64,000 nucleotides of DNA from Phycomyces nitens (Eukaryota > Mucoromycota > Mucoromycetes > Mucorales > Phycomycetaceae). The DNA lies in contig JAHRBC010000001.1 in the NCBI GenBank assembly GCA_022702545.1, forward strand, positions 186,001 to 250,000, read 5' to 3'. The stretch's first letter is position 1. Every line of letters begins with the position of its first letter. Of the stretch, positions 29,222 through 40,925 are shown one piece after another. Position numbers and translations under genes: made by a program. The notes under the pieces are model-generated. The model saw only the letters and a program-made list of their open reading frames with translations, did not search any database and was not told the origin of the DNA.

Positions 29222-29489
29222 AGCTATCTAGACGATATAATTACCTTGCAGGCTACATAATTCTTCGTTCTTCTAAAAAAAAAGTATATATATACATATA
29301 TTCTTTAATATTTCATAAAAAGTTTACATTTTTATCATCCAAAGGATTCGAGGTTAATACCGTTTTTTTACTTGAAATGGTATCTAGCCATAAAGTGTTT
29401 AGACTTGTATAAAGGAAACTCCCTGTAGATTCCTTGTATTTATAGAGATTATCATTAAAATGTAAAATTCTACAGTCATTAAAAATTAA
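29222..29489. other. Intergenic, 3' flank of the UNC80-like gene
   Basis: AT-rich, with a TA-rich stretch and attaaa/aataaa-like signals near 29300. No coding signal seen. Confidence 0.5.
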
Positions 29490-30165
29490 CTACTGCTTTA
29501 TTGGATACAAATGGCCATCATTTTCAACATTGAAAAGATTCTTACAGGATGGCAAGAAATAGCCTTTGAAGTCTCTTTATATCCATGGTATTCAGCATAA
29601 AAAGTGGTTCAGTTCCATCCAGATACATCCCAGAGTATAATAGAACCTCCATTTCTCAACCAAAAAGGATAAAATCCATCACTCTAAATCACACTTTGCA
29701 TTGCTGATTCCAATTATCTAGAGAATTATAAAAAGGCATGGTGCTTGCAATTATGCTCTTTAGACATGAAATAGTTTACAAGAGTTATACGTGAGGATAA
29801 AGACCCATTTTGTGCAAAGATGTGCTAATAGTCTTTACACAAACAGACTTTCCCGCCTCTTCCTTTATTGCACAAGTCAAGTCAGCCAAAGTTTGGTGCT
29901 GATTTCTCTTGAAGATTAAACCCAAAAGTCTTTGTTCTCTGGGTGAAAGTATATGTGGTCTTCCCGGACGCTCCTTGTCAGCAACAGACCCAATTTCTTT
30001 GCATTTCTTAATAATACGAGAGATTGTGGTTGGTGGAATGTTTTGGCTTCTAGCAATGTCTGCAACTCTCATTCCACTTATCCAAAGGCCAATAACAATT
30101 CCTTTTCTAAAGGCTGAAAGCTTCGTGATCGTCTTGGTGGGTTTAGAGTCTTGTAATTTGGGCAT
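29490..30165 (-). pseudogene. Decayed Tc1/mariner-type transposase
   Basis: From an ATG at 30165 the frame encodes about 127 residues: MPKLQDSKPTKTITKLSAF, then FRKGIVIGLWISGMRVADIA, PPTTISRIIKKCKE and RPGRPHILSPREQRLL, i.e. the paired-type helix-turn-helix DNA-binding half of a Tc1 transposase, ending at a stop after YPHV (29785). Downstream on the same strand the catalytic half is recognisable but broken: V-I-stop-SDG at about 29675 where VIWSDE would be expected, GGSIILWDVSGW at about 29640, then a frameshift into DGTEPLFMLNTMD. No matching terminal inverted repeats were found by eye. An old, inactive copy. Confidence 0.8.
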
Positions 30166-30298
30166 AATGTCAAAGAGAAATGATTGCAGAAATTGCAAAA
30201 AAAACTAAAGAATAAATAGTCTATATTGAATAGGCGCTGTTTCCTTTGGTATTATCTTGTTGTAAAATGGTCATTTTACAGTATTGAAATCAATATAA

Positions 30299-32383
30299 TT
30301 AGGGGAAAAATCGTATTATCTCATTCTTTAAAGGTCTAATCTTTTCTCTATATAATAAACGTAGGTCGAATCCTTTGTAGTTTTGAATTGCCTTTTCTCC
30401 AACAACATCGCAGATTGTGACGTATTCGAATTCCCTGTCTGCAACATTCACCTTGACCTCAATTCTGTCCAAGCCGAACTGCATCTTCATAACCATCTCA
30501 TAGCTAACCTCTCTTGTATCAATTGGAAATTTAGTGCCAAGCTTAGCAACTAGATCAATCTCTTGAGGAGCAGGGTATTTAGGAACTGGCTCTTCACCGT
30601 CATACGCGTACAAAGCTATTGATCAATATTATTAGAGTGCATTTAATAAAGAGACAATGTTAATCTTACATATAATTGGAAGCTCATTGTTTGACCAAAT
30701 CATCTTTTTGGAAAACCATTTTTTTTCGTTGACTGGGTGGCCTTTATGGATATATACATGGAATTTGTCTTTCTCAAATTGTGCTTTAGTATCGCCCTTT
30801 GTTTCACCCGGTGAACACAACTTGATTCCATATGTACGGCGCAGGATACGTTGGGTAATTATACGCGGTCTGGCACCAAATAAAATTGCTCCTTCCACTA
30901 CGGCCTCGTTTCCATTTTCAATAACCTTGATTTGCCTTGATCTATTCTCAAAAACATCCTTGATCCGTTTTTGAAGGTATGGAGACTGTCCAAACCCCCC
31001 AGTTATAAACATGGCATCAATATGTCTGCCATTAAGCTGTTGGAATTGTTTCTCAATCATAAAAAGTACTTTGTCTACTACTGGATCAAATACTTTTGTA
31101 TGAATCTCATCGAATGTGAATAAATCTCTTTCACTGATATCGTCATGCCTATAGATGTAACATTCATTGAGAGTTTCTAGAGTATGGGATAAATTGTAAT
31201 CAGCATCACCACCAAATGCTTCCTATATAATAGTCCAAGATAAACAGTTCATTCACATTAGGATTTTCAACGGCTTAATATACAATACCATGTCTAGTTT
31301 ACCTTGAAGCAATCAAAACGCCACATGACCATCTTTACATTTTCTTTCTTATAACCATGGTACGCAGATATTCTTTTGCTTAATAGGTCTTTGAATCGAG
31401 TGTCCAAGAATGTTGAGCCGCAAGAACTGCCAGTTCCCATTGTGATTTCCTTTAAGCCATTTGCTCCCAATGAATCGTCCTTTTCGAATACGGCAAGGTC
31501 TACAGTTCCACCACCAGCATCGCAAATCATGTAAATACTCCCGCTACAGAGTCCTAGTTCAGGCGATATATCCTCGGCATACAAGGCAGCTGCTACGGCT
31601 TCATCGACAATCAGCAGTTTATCTGGTGCGTCGTCTTTTTCGATAATATTGGATAGTATGGCAGCCTCTCTCATTATATTCTTTGATTCCTCGGACCACA
31701 TAGTCGGAACTGCCATACAGAATCTGTGCTTGGAAGGGTCATTATATTCAGGATACTCATCGTTTATGGACCTGTAGATCTCCTTGCGCATTTCACTCAA
31801 ATAATCAGCAATAACTAAAGACATGATATCAATATCCAAATACATAAAATCATATATTAATTACCCTGGACTGGAGACTTATTATGTGGTAGGGGAGAAA
31901 GATCTTCTTCTTTGGCAGTTCGATCCAACCACAGCTTAACTTTGGACACATAATATCCAGACCCAGGCTTACTCTTGTACATCCAGTCAGCATTGTCTCC
32001 ATACTCAAATGGTTTCTTGTGTCTTGTAGAAAACATACTGAAATTCTTTTTATAAAACATTGTAGTCGGAACAATCTTTGTCGCCCAAGTATGGTCTATA
32101 TTTTCACTGAATGGTTATAGTAATCAATTTGAATATGTGGAAGTGCGGAGGGTAAGCCTTGATATCGATTCAAATGGTATTCTAATCCAAGACGTACAAA
32201 ATTTTTAGAGTTGGTAAATGTTCATCTGGTAAATATGGGTCCTTTAGGCATCCTATTTTATATCCAGAATAAGTGGTTCCAAAGTCTAATACGTTTCTGA
32301 TTAGCACTAGAATATTTTAGAATAAGATGTACAATACCTATACCAATGATAATATCGTACTTGTTCAAAGTGTCTTTTGTCAT
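30299..32383 (-). CDS. HSPA12-type Hsp70 family protein
   Basis: Divergent Hsp70-like ATPase of the HSPA12 type, multiplied in many filamentous fungi; substrate unknown. The ATG at 32383 starts MTKDTLNKYDIIIG, spliced to IDFGTTYSGYKIG (phosphate-1 loop of the actin/Hsp70 ATPase fold), then after another intron FENIDHTWATKIVPTTMFY. Further exons carry VPTMWSEESKNIMREAA, LLIVDEAVAAALYAE, the phosphate-2 motif CDAGGGTVDLAVFE, FITGGFGQSPYLQKRI (adenosine motif) and AVVEGAILFGA. The substrate-binding domain of canonical Hsp70 is replaced by a short C-terminal region ending NEIIRFFP. About 590 residues. It is intact and sits 130 bases from the dead Tc1 copy. Confidence 0.85.
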
Positions 32384-33966
32384 TTAGGATGTGTGCTTGT
32401 AGGTAAAGAGAAAGAGAAAGAGAATAGAGATTTAGATGGGCTTTGAATGCATCTCTTGAAATAGCTTTTGATGTTGTACTAAACATTAGATTCGTATTTT
32501 TTGAGTGATAGAAAAATAACCAAATGTATCCACTTGATAAACTACTCTCAACATTATATTGTTTAGAATTGCTTGATAATCTCTTTATAGATCCATGCTA
32601 ATATCTATCACATTTTCAATTTTGTTTGAACATGTAACGTACAGGGACATGAGTATCCGGGATGTTGTGATGAGCAGGCATATCGTGTAACAGCCAGTCG
32701 CGGGGGCCGTTGGTTCGAATCCTGTGTGGCGTTTTTTGGTGATATAATCCTCTAAAACTAGTACTCTATTTCCTGTTGGTGTTCCCTCGTATTCCAATAC
32801 CGTTTGTTTGACAAATTATGCACTCTAGTATGGATCTTGGAGCAGTGCTTTAATGGTATGACTTTGTCGTGCTCAATTTTCGACTATCATCCTATCCCAC
32901 AAAATCCACAATCACCATGGCTCTAATGCAGACCACTCAATCTCTGGATTACATATTATTCTATATACACACTACTACGTATATGCCTTTAAAATAATAA
33001 TAAATATAGGAATATAAAATGTTGACCGAGGAATCAAGTGAATGGAATTGAGAACAGACAGCGAGTTGTTGTGCCACACAATATCATCTAGACCGCTAAA
33101 CATAAAGTTGGGGAAGGTGTAAAAGTTGATGGCTTTATCATTTGGTGACCTTGTGAATAATGTCTATAAACATAATCTCATCCATTTTCTCGTTTCAGGA
33201 TTATATATTCTGGCAATTACCCAAGAATTGTCAATAGATATCAATCTTTACTACATTATCTTTCTGCCCATAGCCATTTTTTTTTTGGTATTGAATAATA
33301 TCTGGTCCAGCTAATGACAATATACCAATTGTATTTGAATTTCACTGGTAGATAGCCATATAACCATCTACACCGCTCAAACCTATTTCTAAAGTATTGT
33401 CTTTTGGGGTTTGGATGATCTTTATAATATTCCGCATGGCCACCATCAGTTTTACTTGTACATTTTCAAACTGTTGCTTTTATTGTATTTAAAATTCTGT
33501 TTATTTAGCTTAAAAGATCATGTATTGTCGTGCAATTAATCTAGACAAACAATAAGACAATCACATTGCTGTTGAAAATATACAAGTTTATCTTACCAAA
33601 AAAAAAAGAAAGAAAGATCAGCTAATCAAACATGGCTATAATATAGTTGTAAATGTGCCCAGGATTTGTATGCGCATATATTTTATATTTGAAAAAGGCA
33701 CTGGGACCATTGATACTTTACGACTATACTCATAAAGAAACCATATATATATATATACAGCTCTCCAGATATATTGATCTCTAAGCAATATAAATGCTTC
33801 ATCATATGGCTCTGGTATTTGCAACCAAAATATTGTACGTGACTGTAATGAAGTTAAAAAGGCTTCAGTCGTTAAATTCCAAGGTCTGTTACATGTGACC
33901 TCATCGAACAACCAAAAAAGGGAAATCCTGTTCCTTGCTTCTTCAAAGACACCCAGTTCCCTAAAG
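32384..33966. other. Intergenic region holding a tRNA-like relic
   Basis: Apart from the tRNA-like segment at 32659-32737 no feature is recognised. A TATA-rich block (about 33745-33760) and poly-A tracts near 33597 precede the syntaxin gene. The open frame 33126-33314 is short, hydrophobic and unsupported. Confidence 0.45.
32659..32737 (+). ncRNA. tRNA-like/Pol III relic (B box plus T-run)
   Basis: A perfect B box GGTTCGAATCC lies at 32712-32722, followed by TTTTTT at 32732-32737, a Pol III terminator. An A-box-like TGTGATGAGCAGG is at 32666-32678, and a four-pair D-type stem can be drawn (32670-32673 with 32683-32686). Acceptor and anticodon stems do not pair, so this is not a functional tRNA; a tRNA pseudogene or the head of a tRNA-derived SINE fits better. 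Confidence 0.5.
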
Positions 33967-35251
33967 ATGACCACACGAAGCCGCACACTCCTTTTTCTAC
34001 AATACCGCAATTCATATGCACGTACCCAGGGCTCAACTCACCTATCTGGTGGCTCAACAGAGCGAGAGGGCTTGATTGAAAGCTCGGACAGTGTAATCGA
34101 AATGTCGGTCCTGCCACCTCAATGGTAAAAAGAAAAGAAGGATAAATAATCTCACTCACAAATCACACCTTTGCAAAGATAATTGACAATTGGTCCTCTT
34201 AGGGTTGACATTGTAGATCAGGTTGATGATGCACTTGATCACATTAAAGAAAAGAGTATGGTGTTGTTAAGTTTGTTCTGTCAGACACATGGCTCATTTA
34301 ACAATCTTAGTCACCAAGCTCGAGGGAATGCATCGTAAACATTTGCTACCTGGATTTGACGATCGGACATCAGATGAAGAGGCTATAGAACGGCTGACGT
34401 CTGATATTACAGATGTATAGATATCTTGAATATTTTAAAAATGTGAAACTAATTGAAATGCGGACAATAGGAATTCTATCGTATCAAACGGGATATTCAG
34501 CGTATCCACAGCGAGGGATACGATGTGAGCGATGGACAGCAGGATGCCTTATTAGCCAAGAATATCCAAACGAGTCTGGCGACCAAAGTTCAAGAAGTTT
34601 CTTCTTCGTTTAGAAAACAACAATCTACCTATCTACAAAGTATGCCATGAAAAAAGAAATGTCTTTTACTAAACTCTGAAATAAGAAATCCAGGGCCAAG
34701 AGAATCGAAAGGCAGACATTCTTGGGCTGGAGACGAGTCTAAGTAATGAAGCAGCAGAACTTCTTTTAGATGAGGATGCACAAGTGGTAAATATAAATGC
34801 AAAACTAGGGACACTGTCTAAAGTTGTGTTTATATTTAAAAAAGGGTTTTACTGAATCACAATTGGCCGTACTGGAATCAAACGAAGCCGTAATTGACCA
34901 GAGAGAGAGAGAAGTGAACCAGATTGCAAAGTCGATTCACCAACTGGCCGAGATATTTAGAGATCTACAGACACTTGTTATTGACCAAGGGTCGATGCTG
35001 GACCGTATTGATTATAATATAGAGCAAACAACCGTTCAGGTCAAAGAAGCTGTGGTTCAACTAGACCAGGTAGGCCAGCCACTTTATGGATTCAAACACA
35101 AATACAAATACAGAAAAATAACAACAACAATTCATTGCTTATTATCAAGGGATCGCGCTATCAAAGCAAGACACGGAAACGAAAGTTGATTCTCTTGTTA
35201 ATTTTGATCATCATGTTATTGATTATGATCCTAATAGTAAAGCCTAAATGA
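33967..35251 (+). CDS. Tlg2/syntaxin-16-type t-SNARE
   Basis: Qa-SNARE of the trans-Golgi/endosome, receptor for retrograde vesicles and partner of Vps45. Start MTTRSRTLLFLQYRNSYA matches the N-terminal R-x-x-x-(L/F)FLxYR peptide that binds Vps45 in this subfamily. The first exon ends at 34124 and splices to give LPPQWVDIVDQVDDALDHIK, the Tlg2 hallmark, then ITKLEGMHRKHLLPGFDD. Later exons carry the SNARE motif (REREVNQIAKSIHQLAEIF, VIDQGSMLDRIDYNIEQ with the zero-layer Gln in the middle) and a basic TRKRKLIL junction leading into a C-terminal membrane anchor of Leu/Ile/Met residues, ending VKPK. Seven or so exons. An upstream in-frame GTG is not used, since the ATG gives the expected N-terminus. 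Confidence 0.88.
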
Positions 35252-35294
35252 ACTAGGCTAGATTAAATGATAGTACTTTACAAATGGATTAGAT

Positions 35295-36751
35295 TTAATC
35301 AAGGCATTCCTTTGGGCACTGTAGTCCATGGCTTGTTAATAATAGCATCTGGCATTGACCTGGTCTCAAGTTGACACTATACGTATCATTAAATAACCCA
35401 AGCGCTTCTCCTGTCCAGACATCCTTGATGTTGGCAGATTCCAGCCCAATATCTGAGAGCTTGAATTTGACTTCATGAGATAGACCAAGCATGATCTTGT
35501 AGACGTGTGTATTGAATAGACCAACACAGATACTATTGTCTGGCATACGCTTCCACCAGACTTGTTTGCGGTTTTGCCAAGCATTTCCTGACCGGATAGG
35601 CTGAGCCATGATCCCTGATTGATGAATATAAATTATAACCGGGTGGTTGAGCATACAAAGGTACTTTTCGGGAATACAGCGAGGATCAGCCCCAATACAG
35701 AAAACAGAGCTAACGAGGGCCCAAAAGGAAATATAGGAGAGTCTGACATCGTCATTATCAAGCCCATCTACGCATACGCCGTCTACCGTCATGCCCACAA
35801 CCACAACATCCAGGTCCAAATAGAAGCCATGCCTAGGACCAATTACTTGAAGATCTGCCCAGTTTGCTGCCTGGGTTATTCGCTGGAAGACCCGGTGCGA
35901 TGAAGACATGGTCTTTGTGGAATAGGACTCAATGTCTATATAGATCCGGACCCCATTTGCGATTTCTGACCAGTCTGTGCTGTAGTTGCTGTCCATATAC
36001 CAAGATAGCTCTAGCCATATAGAATGTTTCCTAAAGGCAGTCGACAGCATTCTTAGACATGGTCGGTTGTCTGGAGATTGGTTTGGGTAATATGGATCTC
36101 CTCCTCCTGGACCACACCCGTCAACCTTTATAAACGACACTCCCCAGGCTGCAAACTGTTCAGCCATTGAATCATAGTACTTTTGAACGATATCCGTGTG
36201 TTCATCGGGCATATAAGTAGAGCCCTTGAAGCCATTTCCCTGTCGCTTTCCCTGGACGAGGTCCTTGAGATAGATATCTGTGCCCTTTACCCGTGCATTG
36301 CGTTTGATGGCTTCTTTCCGAATACCCGGCAATATGTACAACCCTAATTTATGTCCGTTTCCAGCCAGATAGTCTGACAGTGCACGAATCCCGTGAGGAA
36401 AAAGATCTCGACGGTAATCCCACAATCCAAATTCATCGCAACCTTCACTCCTAAGATTGATTAATGTCCAAATCACATTCAATCAACAACATTAATATCT
36501 TTACCATCCAGAATCAAGATTAATGTATTGGTACTGAGGCATTTTGGCCTTCATTACATCCGAGATCTCTCGCAGAATCTTGTCATTGAACCTAAAATAC
36601 AGTTAGTTGCCAATAGTTACAGCTGTAATCAACCTTACCATGGTGCGGTGTGTTTTCCACCGTAACCTGGGACACCATCGAGGATCTGTGTAGACCAGGT
36701 TGAGAATCCCAGGATGGGTTTGTTGGCGTAATCGGGTACTGCTGAAGACAT
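35295..36751 (-). CDS. GH27-type alpha-galactosidase-like protein, probably intracellular
   Basis: Glycoside hydrolase related to family 27 (retaining alpha-galactosidases). The start at 36751 (MSSAVPDYANKPILGFSTW) lies about 31 bases after a TATA box. Exons read TPILGFSTW-type strand 1, INLDSGW, WDYRRDLFPHGIRALSDYL, a strand with LGLYILPG, FIKVDGCGPGGGD (D = likely nucleophile, compare KYDNC in the family), ELSWYM, GVRIYIDIES (likely acid/base Asp region) and GPRHGFYLDLDVVVVG (compare GPGHWNDPDML), then a C-terminal beta domain ending CPKECLD. No signal peptide is visible, unlike secreted fungal enzymes. Some canonical residues differ, so the substrate is uncertain. Convergent with the syntaxin gene; the stops are 44 bases apart. 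Confidence 0.8.
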
Positions 36752-37179
36752 TGGGTCAAGAAAGGAATGTATGCTGGCGTGCTTTTATAGATGCAAAATG
36801 CATATAATTCTGCGTATGCATTTTTAAGGCCTTGCGTCATACACCAGTGGCGTTTGGTTTCCAGAGCATAGCTTGATGGCGCGCGCGCGGGAGGGGGGGT
36901 AGAGAGCGGCGCATCAATGCCAAGACGATATCATTATGTATATAAAGTATATTATGATTATAGACTATGTTTACTATTCTCCTTAATCTTTATATTCTAG
37001 ATATTCCATAGTGATCTTGGCACTCATTAAATCTATTTTGATCTCTTTAGCTATTTTTATACCAATCCAACCGTTAAGATGTCAAGATGTGTATAACCAG
37101 GGAAGTTGTGACTTGCCTGTTCCTTGATTTGTGTATTCCCAACTTTTGGTTTTCATTGCACTTTTCTTTACGAATCAAA
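36752..37179. other. Shared upstream region of the GH27-like and FMC1 genes
   Basis: Divergent promoter region of about 430 bases. It includes a GC/G-rich patch (gcgcgcgcgggagggggggt, 36880-36899) standing out from AT-rich DNA, and the TATA box of the GH27-like gene. Confidence 0.5.
36782..36791 (-). promoter_or_regulatory. TATA box of the GH27-like gene
   Basis: CTATAAAAGC on the minus strand, about 31 bases upstream of the start codon at 36751. Confidence 0.6.
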
Positions 37180-37688
37180 ATGTCTCAAGTCTTGAATTCC
37201 TATCGTCATCTTCTCAGAGAAGTCAACATTCAAGTAAGATTCCCGGTCTTGTACTCTATATACTCACCCATAATCTATTACAAAAATAAAAGTATACCAG
37301 AGGTGCCAACAATGACACCTTTGCCAAGGAACTCAAGTCGATCTTTCGTCAGAACAAGAATGTCACAGATCCCAAAAAGGTCTCTGCCCTTGTCCAGAAT
37401 GCAGACAATGTTCTCATCTTCTTGAAGAGTTCCAGACAGCACAAGGCAAATATAAACTTCTTTTTTTTTCATGGAATGTAATTGTCTTGTAAGACTAAAC
37501 TGTTTCCTTTATAGATCCTTCGTGATCAGTATGCAGCCATTGTCTTGGAACAAAAGAAGCGTATTGAAATGTCAGCTCATCGTGTTGGTCTCGAACTTCC
37601 CAAGCCATACGACCCCAACTCTCCCCTTCCAGGCTCAAATCCCGAGTCAGCTGTGGCCGACAGAGTTGCAAAGGCATTTGGAAACTGA
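37180..37688 (+). CDS. FMC1: FMC1-like mitochondrial ATP synthase assembly factor
   Basis: Small mitochondrial protein that helps Atp12 assemble the F1 sector of ATP synthase (known for yeast and human FMC1). Exons 37180-37233, 37293-37445 and 37515-37688 give 126 residues in frame. Start MSQVLNSYRHLLREVNIQ matches the LYR-like YRxLLRE helix of the family; the middle reads YTRGANNDTFAKELKSIF and the end SAHRVGLELPKPYDPN aligns with the SAxxVGLxLP motif seen in human FMC1. The second intron (37446-37514) begins GC (gcaaat); reading through it meets a stop. Assigned from family pattern. Confidence 0.8.
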
Positions 37689-37945
37689 TTGATTATATTA
37701 AATCAGATAAAGGGTCTATTGAAATACACGACACCCACATATACACACATGGATATACACATATGGAATGTCCCTTTATTTTATGGCATTTGGTTGTGCT
37801 GGAAACAATATATATATTTTGTAGATATCCTGTTTGTCAGAAAATTATATATATAAAAAGAGGTTGCTAGTTTACGTTGTATTTTATTGTGATCACTGTT
37901 GATTACTAAAGAAATGGCCGGATTCACTCGAGTATATATATCTAG

Positions 37946-38011
37946 TGGAATGGGATGGAATGGGATGGAATGGAATGGGATGGAATGGAATGGGGGGGGG
38001 GGGGGGGGGGG
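37946..38011. repeat. GGAAT/GGGAT minisatellite followed by a run of 20 G
   Basis: Tandem pentamers (tggaatggga pattern, about nine copies, 37946-37991) run directly into an uninterrupted G20 tract (37992-38011). The block ends 23 bases past the stop of the DDHD gene, so on the transcribed strand it is a poly-C plus ATTCC repeat in the 3' flank. Confidence 0.95.
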
Positions 38012-38034
38012 TATTTATAAAGGTTGCTCCATGT

Positions 38035-40925
38035 TTACTTTGCATGGCGTGAATGAGGTTTATAGAGCTCTCGGATCAAGAATGCAGCAACATCAAGGTC
38101 CTGTTGCAAAAATTCAAATGTTATTAATTATTAGATTATATAAAACTAGGCAAGACTTACCTGCCAATAGCAGAGATGAACACTGAGAGCACTTAGATAA
38201 GGATTCTCGAGAAGTCCTTCTTGAAGACAGAAATCAACACGTCCAGAGGGATTGAGTTGCATCATTTTCTTTGCACCAAATGAGTCCATTGAGCGTGGAT
38301 TTCCTCCTAATCGAACAGAATTCCGTTTTACGGATCTAGAAGAGTCTGTAGGTTCGCTTGTGGAGGTTTCCAGATGGGGAGAATTGTGGGAATTGATCTC
38401 TGACTCGCTTCCATAAGGGCGAGAGAGTCCAAGTCCACGCATAAACACATTGCTGGTGAACCCTGACTTGAAAGACTCGTACATTGCTCCTGCACGCGTC
38501 GCTATATCAGTTCCTACATGGAACCCGGCATCAATTACACTTTTCAGACCTCCTTTGATGTAAGGAATCTGCTCTGGCTTTAGTTTTACACTATAATGAC
38601 GTGCAATTAAAGGCTCAAGACGATATGCCACTGGATCAGACTAATTGCAAATCATGGTTAATACAATGTATATATGTATATATATTCAATAAGCAAATTA
38701 CCTTGTGAAATATGTTGTATAGGTTCTCAACAGCAGGGTAGCAGAATGTTGTGGGTGATTGATCTGATGGAAGCTGTCCAGGATCAAGTGATTTGCGAGA
38801 GGCAATCTTGAGACCTCGAAGGAGCAACATTATCCCAAGAGGTGATCCGAGTGCAAAGAAGTTCTGTACCGGGAAATTCAAGGATATCTTCTTGTCTCCT
38901 GTACCAATGATGTTCTCGGCAATCTTTGAAAGCAAGGAAGTTGAACTAGGCATGGGCTGTGTAATAAGGATATCAAATGCCAAGAGAGACTATAAAGATG
39001 GTTTAGAAATGGTCTCTATTTCCATTAGATGATACTTACACCCAGAGAGTGCCCAAGGATGGTGACTTTGCCTCTTTCTTCAAATCCTGGATTGTGCTTT
39101 AAGAATGTGCCATAGATGCGGTTGATTTCGTTTGTGATGGCCTGTGCCATTTGTTCTCGGTAATTGTGAGTCATGTAGAGTGGAACTAGAGCATATAAAT
39201 GAATTGGCTAGATCAACTTGGTTGGTAAGACTTACTGTCCAAAAGAACATCCGAGACAATCATTCTAATGTTAGGAACACCATCAAGTGTGATTTCATCA
39301 AGGGTTGGAGGCCCATCATCACCATCTGGCAGGCCAAGATCAGACTCCTTGCCTTCCTCCTCATCACTGGCCATTCCAAACTGGATTTCATGGCGCCACA
39401 GGATTGGCAATACCTGGATACCATTTGCAGGAGCATCTCCTGGCAATGTACTGACGGCAGTAGGGAATGCTGTCTTTATAGTTTGTCTCAACATGTTGAC
39501 ATCTACAAGACCTGCTAAATACCCATTGTTGATTTCTTGCTTGTTTGCTTGCTTACCATGTACAAAATTCTGGCCTGTTCTCTCTGCCATTCTTTGTCCA
39601 ATTCTTGATGACATAATACATATAAGTTGACCAACTTTTTTCTTTAAATTGTGTTTAACTTACCCGTGCACCACAAATATAAGATGATCTATTTGACGTG
39701 GCTCTTCTTCATTGGCTTCATTTGAATAGTCGTTGGCTTCCCGGTGCATATCCTCCTTGGCCGCATTCTTCTCCTTGCACTTTCCATCCTTTGAGGGAAT
39801 ATCTCTGCTCCGAAGACTATTGTCCTTCTCGAGTCTGTCCTTGACGGCTCTTGACCGTGATTCCTCAAGATCAGTCAGACTGGTCGTATCATCTTTGTGT
39901 GGAATAGGTGCTGAATGGGTAGGTGTAGACTGGCTTTGTTTTTCGACTTCTGGATATCCACGTAGTAGACGAGTGCCACCTAGATTCTGGTTGTTGGTCA
40001 ACCGGGTGATGATTGTCTTTGCAATCTTGCCTCCAGTGGTATCACTATTTAAAACAGGTTAATACGTTGATTGAAACTATCAATGGACATACTATAGTAG
40101 CCAGGCCGTATTTGGCCCAGTATATACAATATACTGTCCAATGTATCCTCCCAAGAGATTCCACTGTTTCTCGACCGAATTTTCCAAGAGTTTCTGCTCA
40201 AGTTTCTTGCGCTCCAAGGCTGCCTGGTTGGCATTTTCGTCTCCATGAGGCTCAGAGGGATCGGCGGTTGGATCTTCCTCCTCCACTGGGACCAGATATG
40301 GCTTGTGTTTACTATATTAGACTGTGAGCAAATGGAAAGTTTCTATAAACAAATGTACTGACTAGTATCCTAATTCAATCTGCTCAGCCAGGACTTCCTC
40401 GCATGGAATCCATTTGAATCCATCGCTTTGGATAAACCAAGTGGCTCTTCGGACTTCAAACGTAGGTCCCTCCCAGTAAACTGGGCTGATGATTCGCCGT
40501 GCCACATCTACTTCAAACAGATTATCTTCATTGACTGTAACTCTGGTACTTTCGGTACTCTATAGAATATCAAAGACTCGTGTTAGCAAACAATAGGCTT
40601 CAATTGCCTTGAATATCCTAACCTTTTGCAAGTAAGCGGTCTCGAGGGCCTCTGAGTCGCGCTTCGAAAAGGGCATCCAATTCTTTGAAGGCGTTCTGAG
40701 TTTAGGAGGTGTAGCGCTACGAGGAAGGGATTTTGCTCTTCTTAGAGAGATGGGATCTACAATGGGACTGTCCAGGGCATGGAACCTGCAAGTATGTTAG
40801 GCGCTGTGGTGGGGAATAATAACTTACCATCGTATAGCAAGACTTGGTACATCGTCATCTGGAATGATGCTTGATCGTCGCGTAGTTGGCTGTGGCCCAG
40901 GCTGAAATGCAGTTTGGGTTGACAT
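38035..40925 (-). CDS. DDHD-domain phospholipase A1 (iPLA1 / DDHD1-like, yeast YOR022C-like)
   Basis: Intracellular phospholipase A1 that acts on phosphatidic acid and related lipids; yeast and animal relatives act at mitochondria and the early secretory pathway. Start MSTQTAFQPGPQPTTRRSS at 40925. The N-terminal part carries a WWE-like region (PVYWEGPTFEVRRATWFIQS). Exons then give DHLIFVVHGIGQ, the VLPILWRHE block, VTILGHSLGSLLAFDI with the GxSxG nucleophile elbow (Ser in GHSLG), and the DDHD domain with FFALGSPLG, NIFHKSDPVAYRLEPLIA and a final AAFLIRELYKPHSRHAK. About 800 residues. A low-complexity acidic/basic stretch sits before the catalytic block (39660-39990). Convergent with FMC1. 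Confidence 0.9.

Noticed and set aside
32659..32737. Functional tRNA gene
   Set aside because: B box and terminator are present, but acceptor and anticodon stems cannot be formed.
37899..38186. 95-residue plus-strand frame with WNGMEWNG repeats
   Set aside because: Translation of the GGAAT minisatellite and G-run, overlapping the last DDHD exon antisense.
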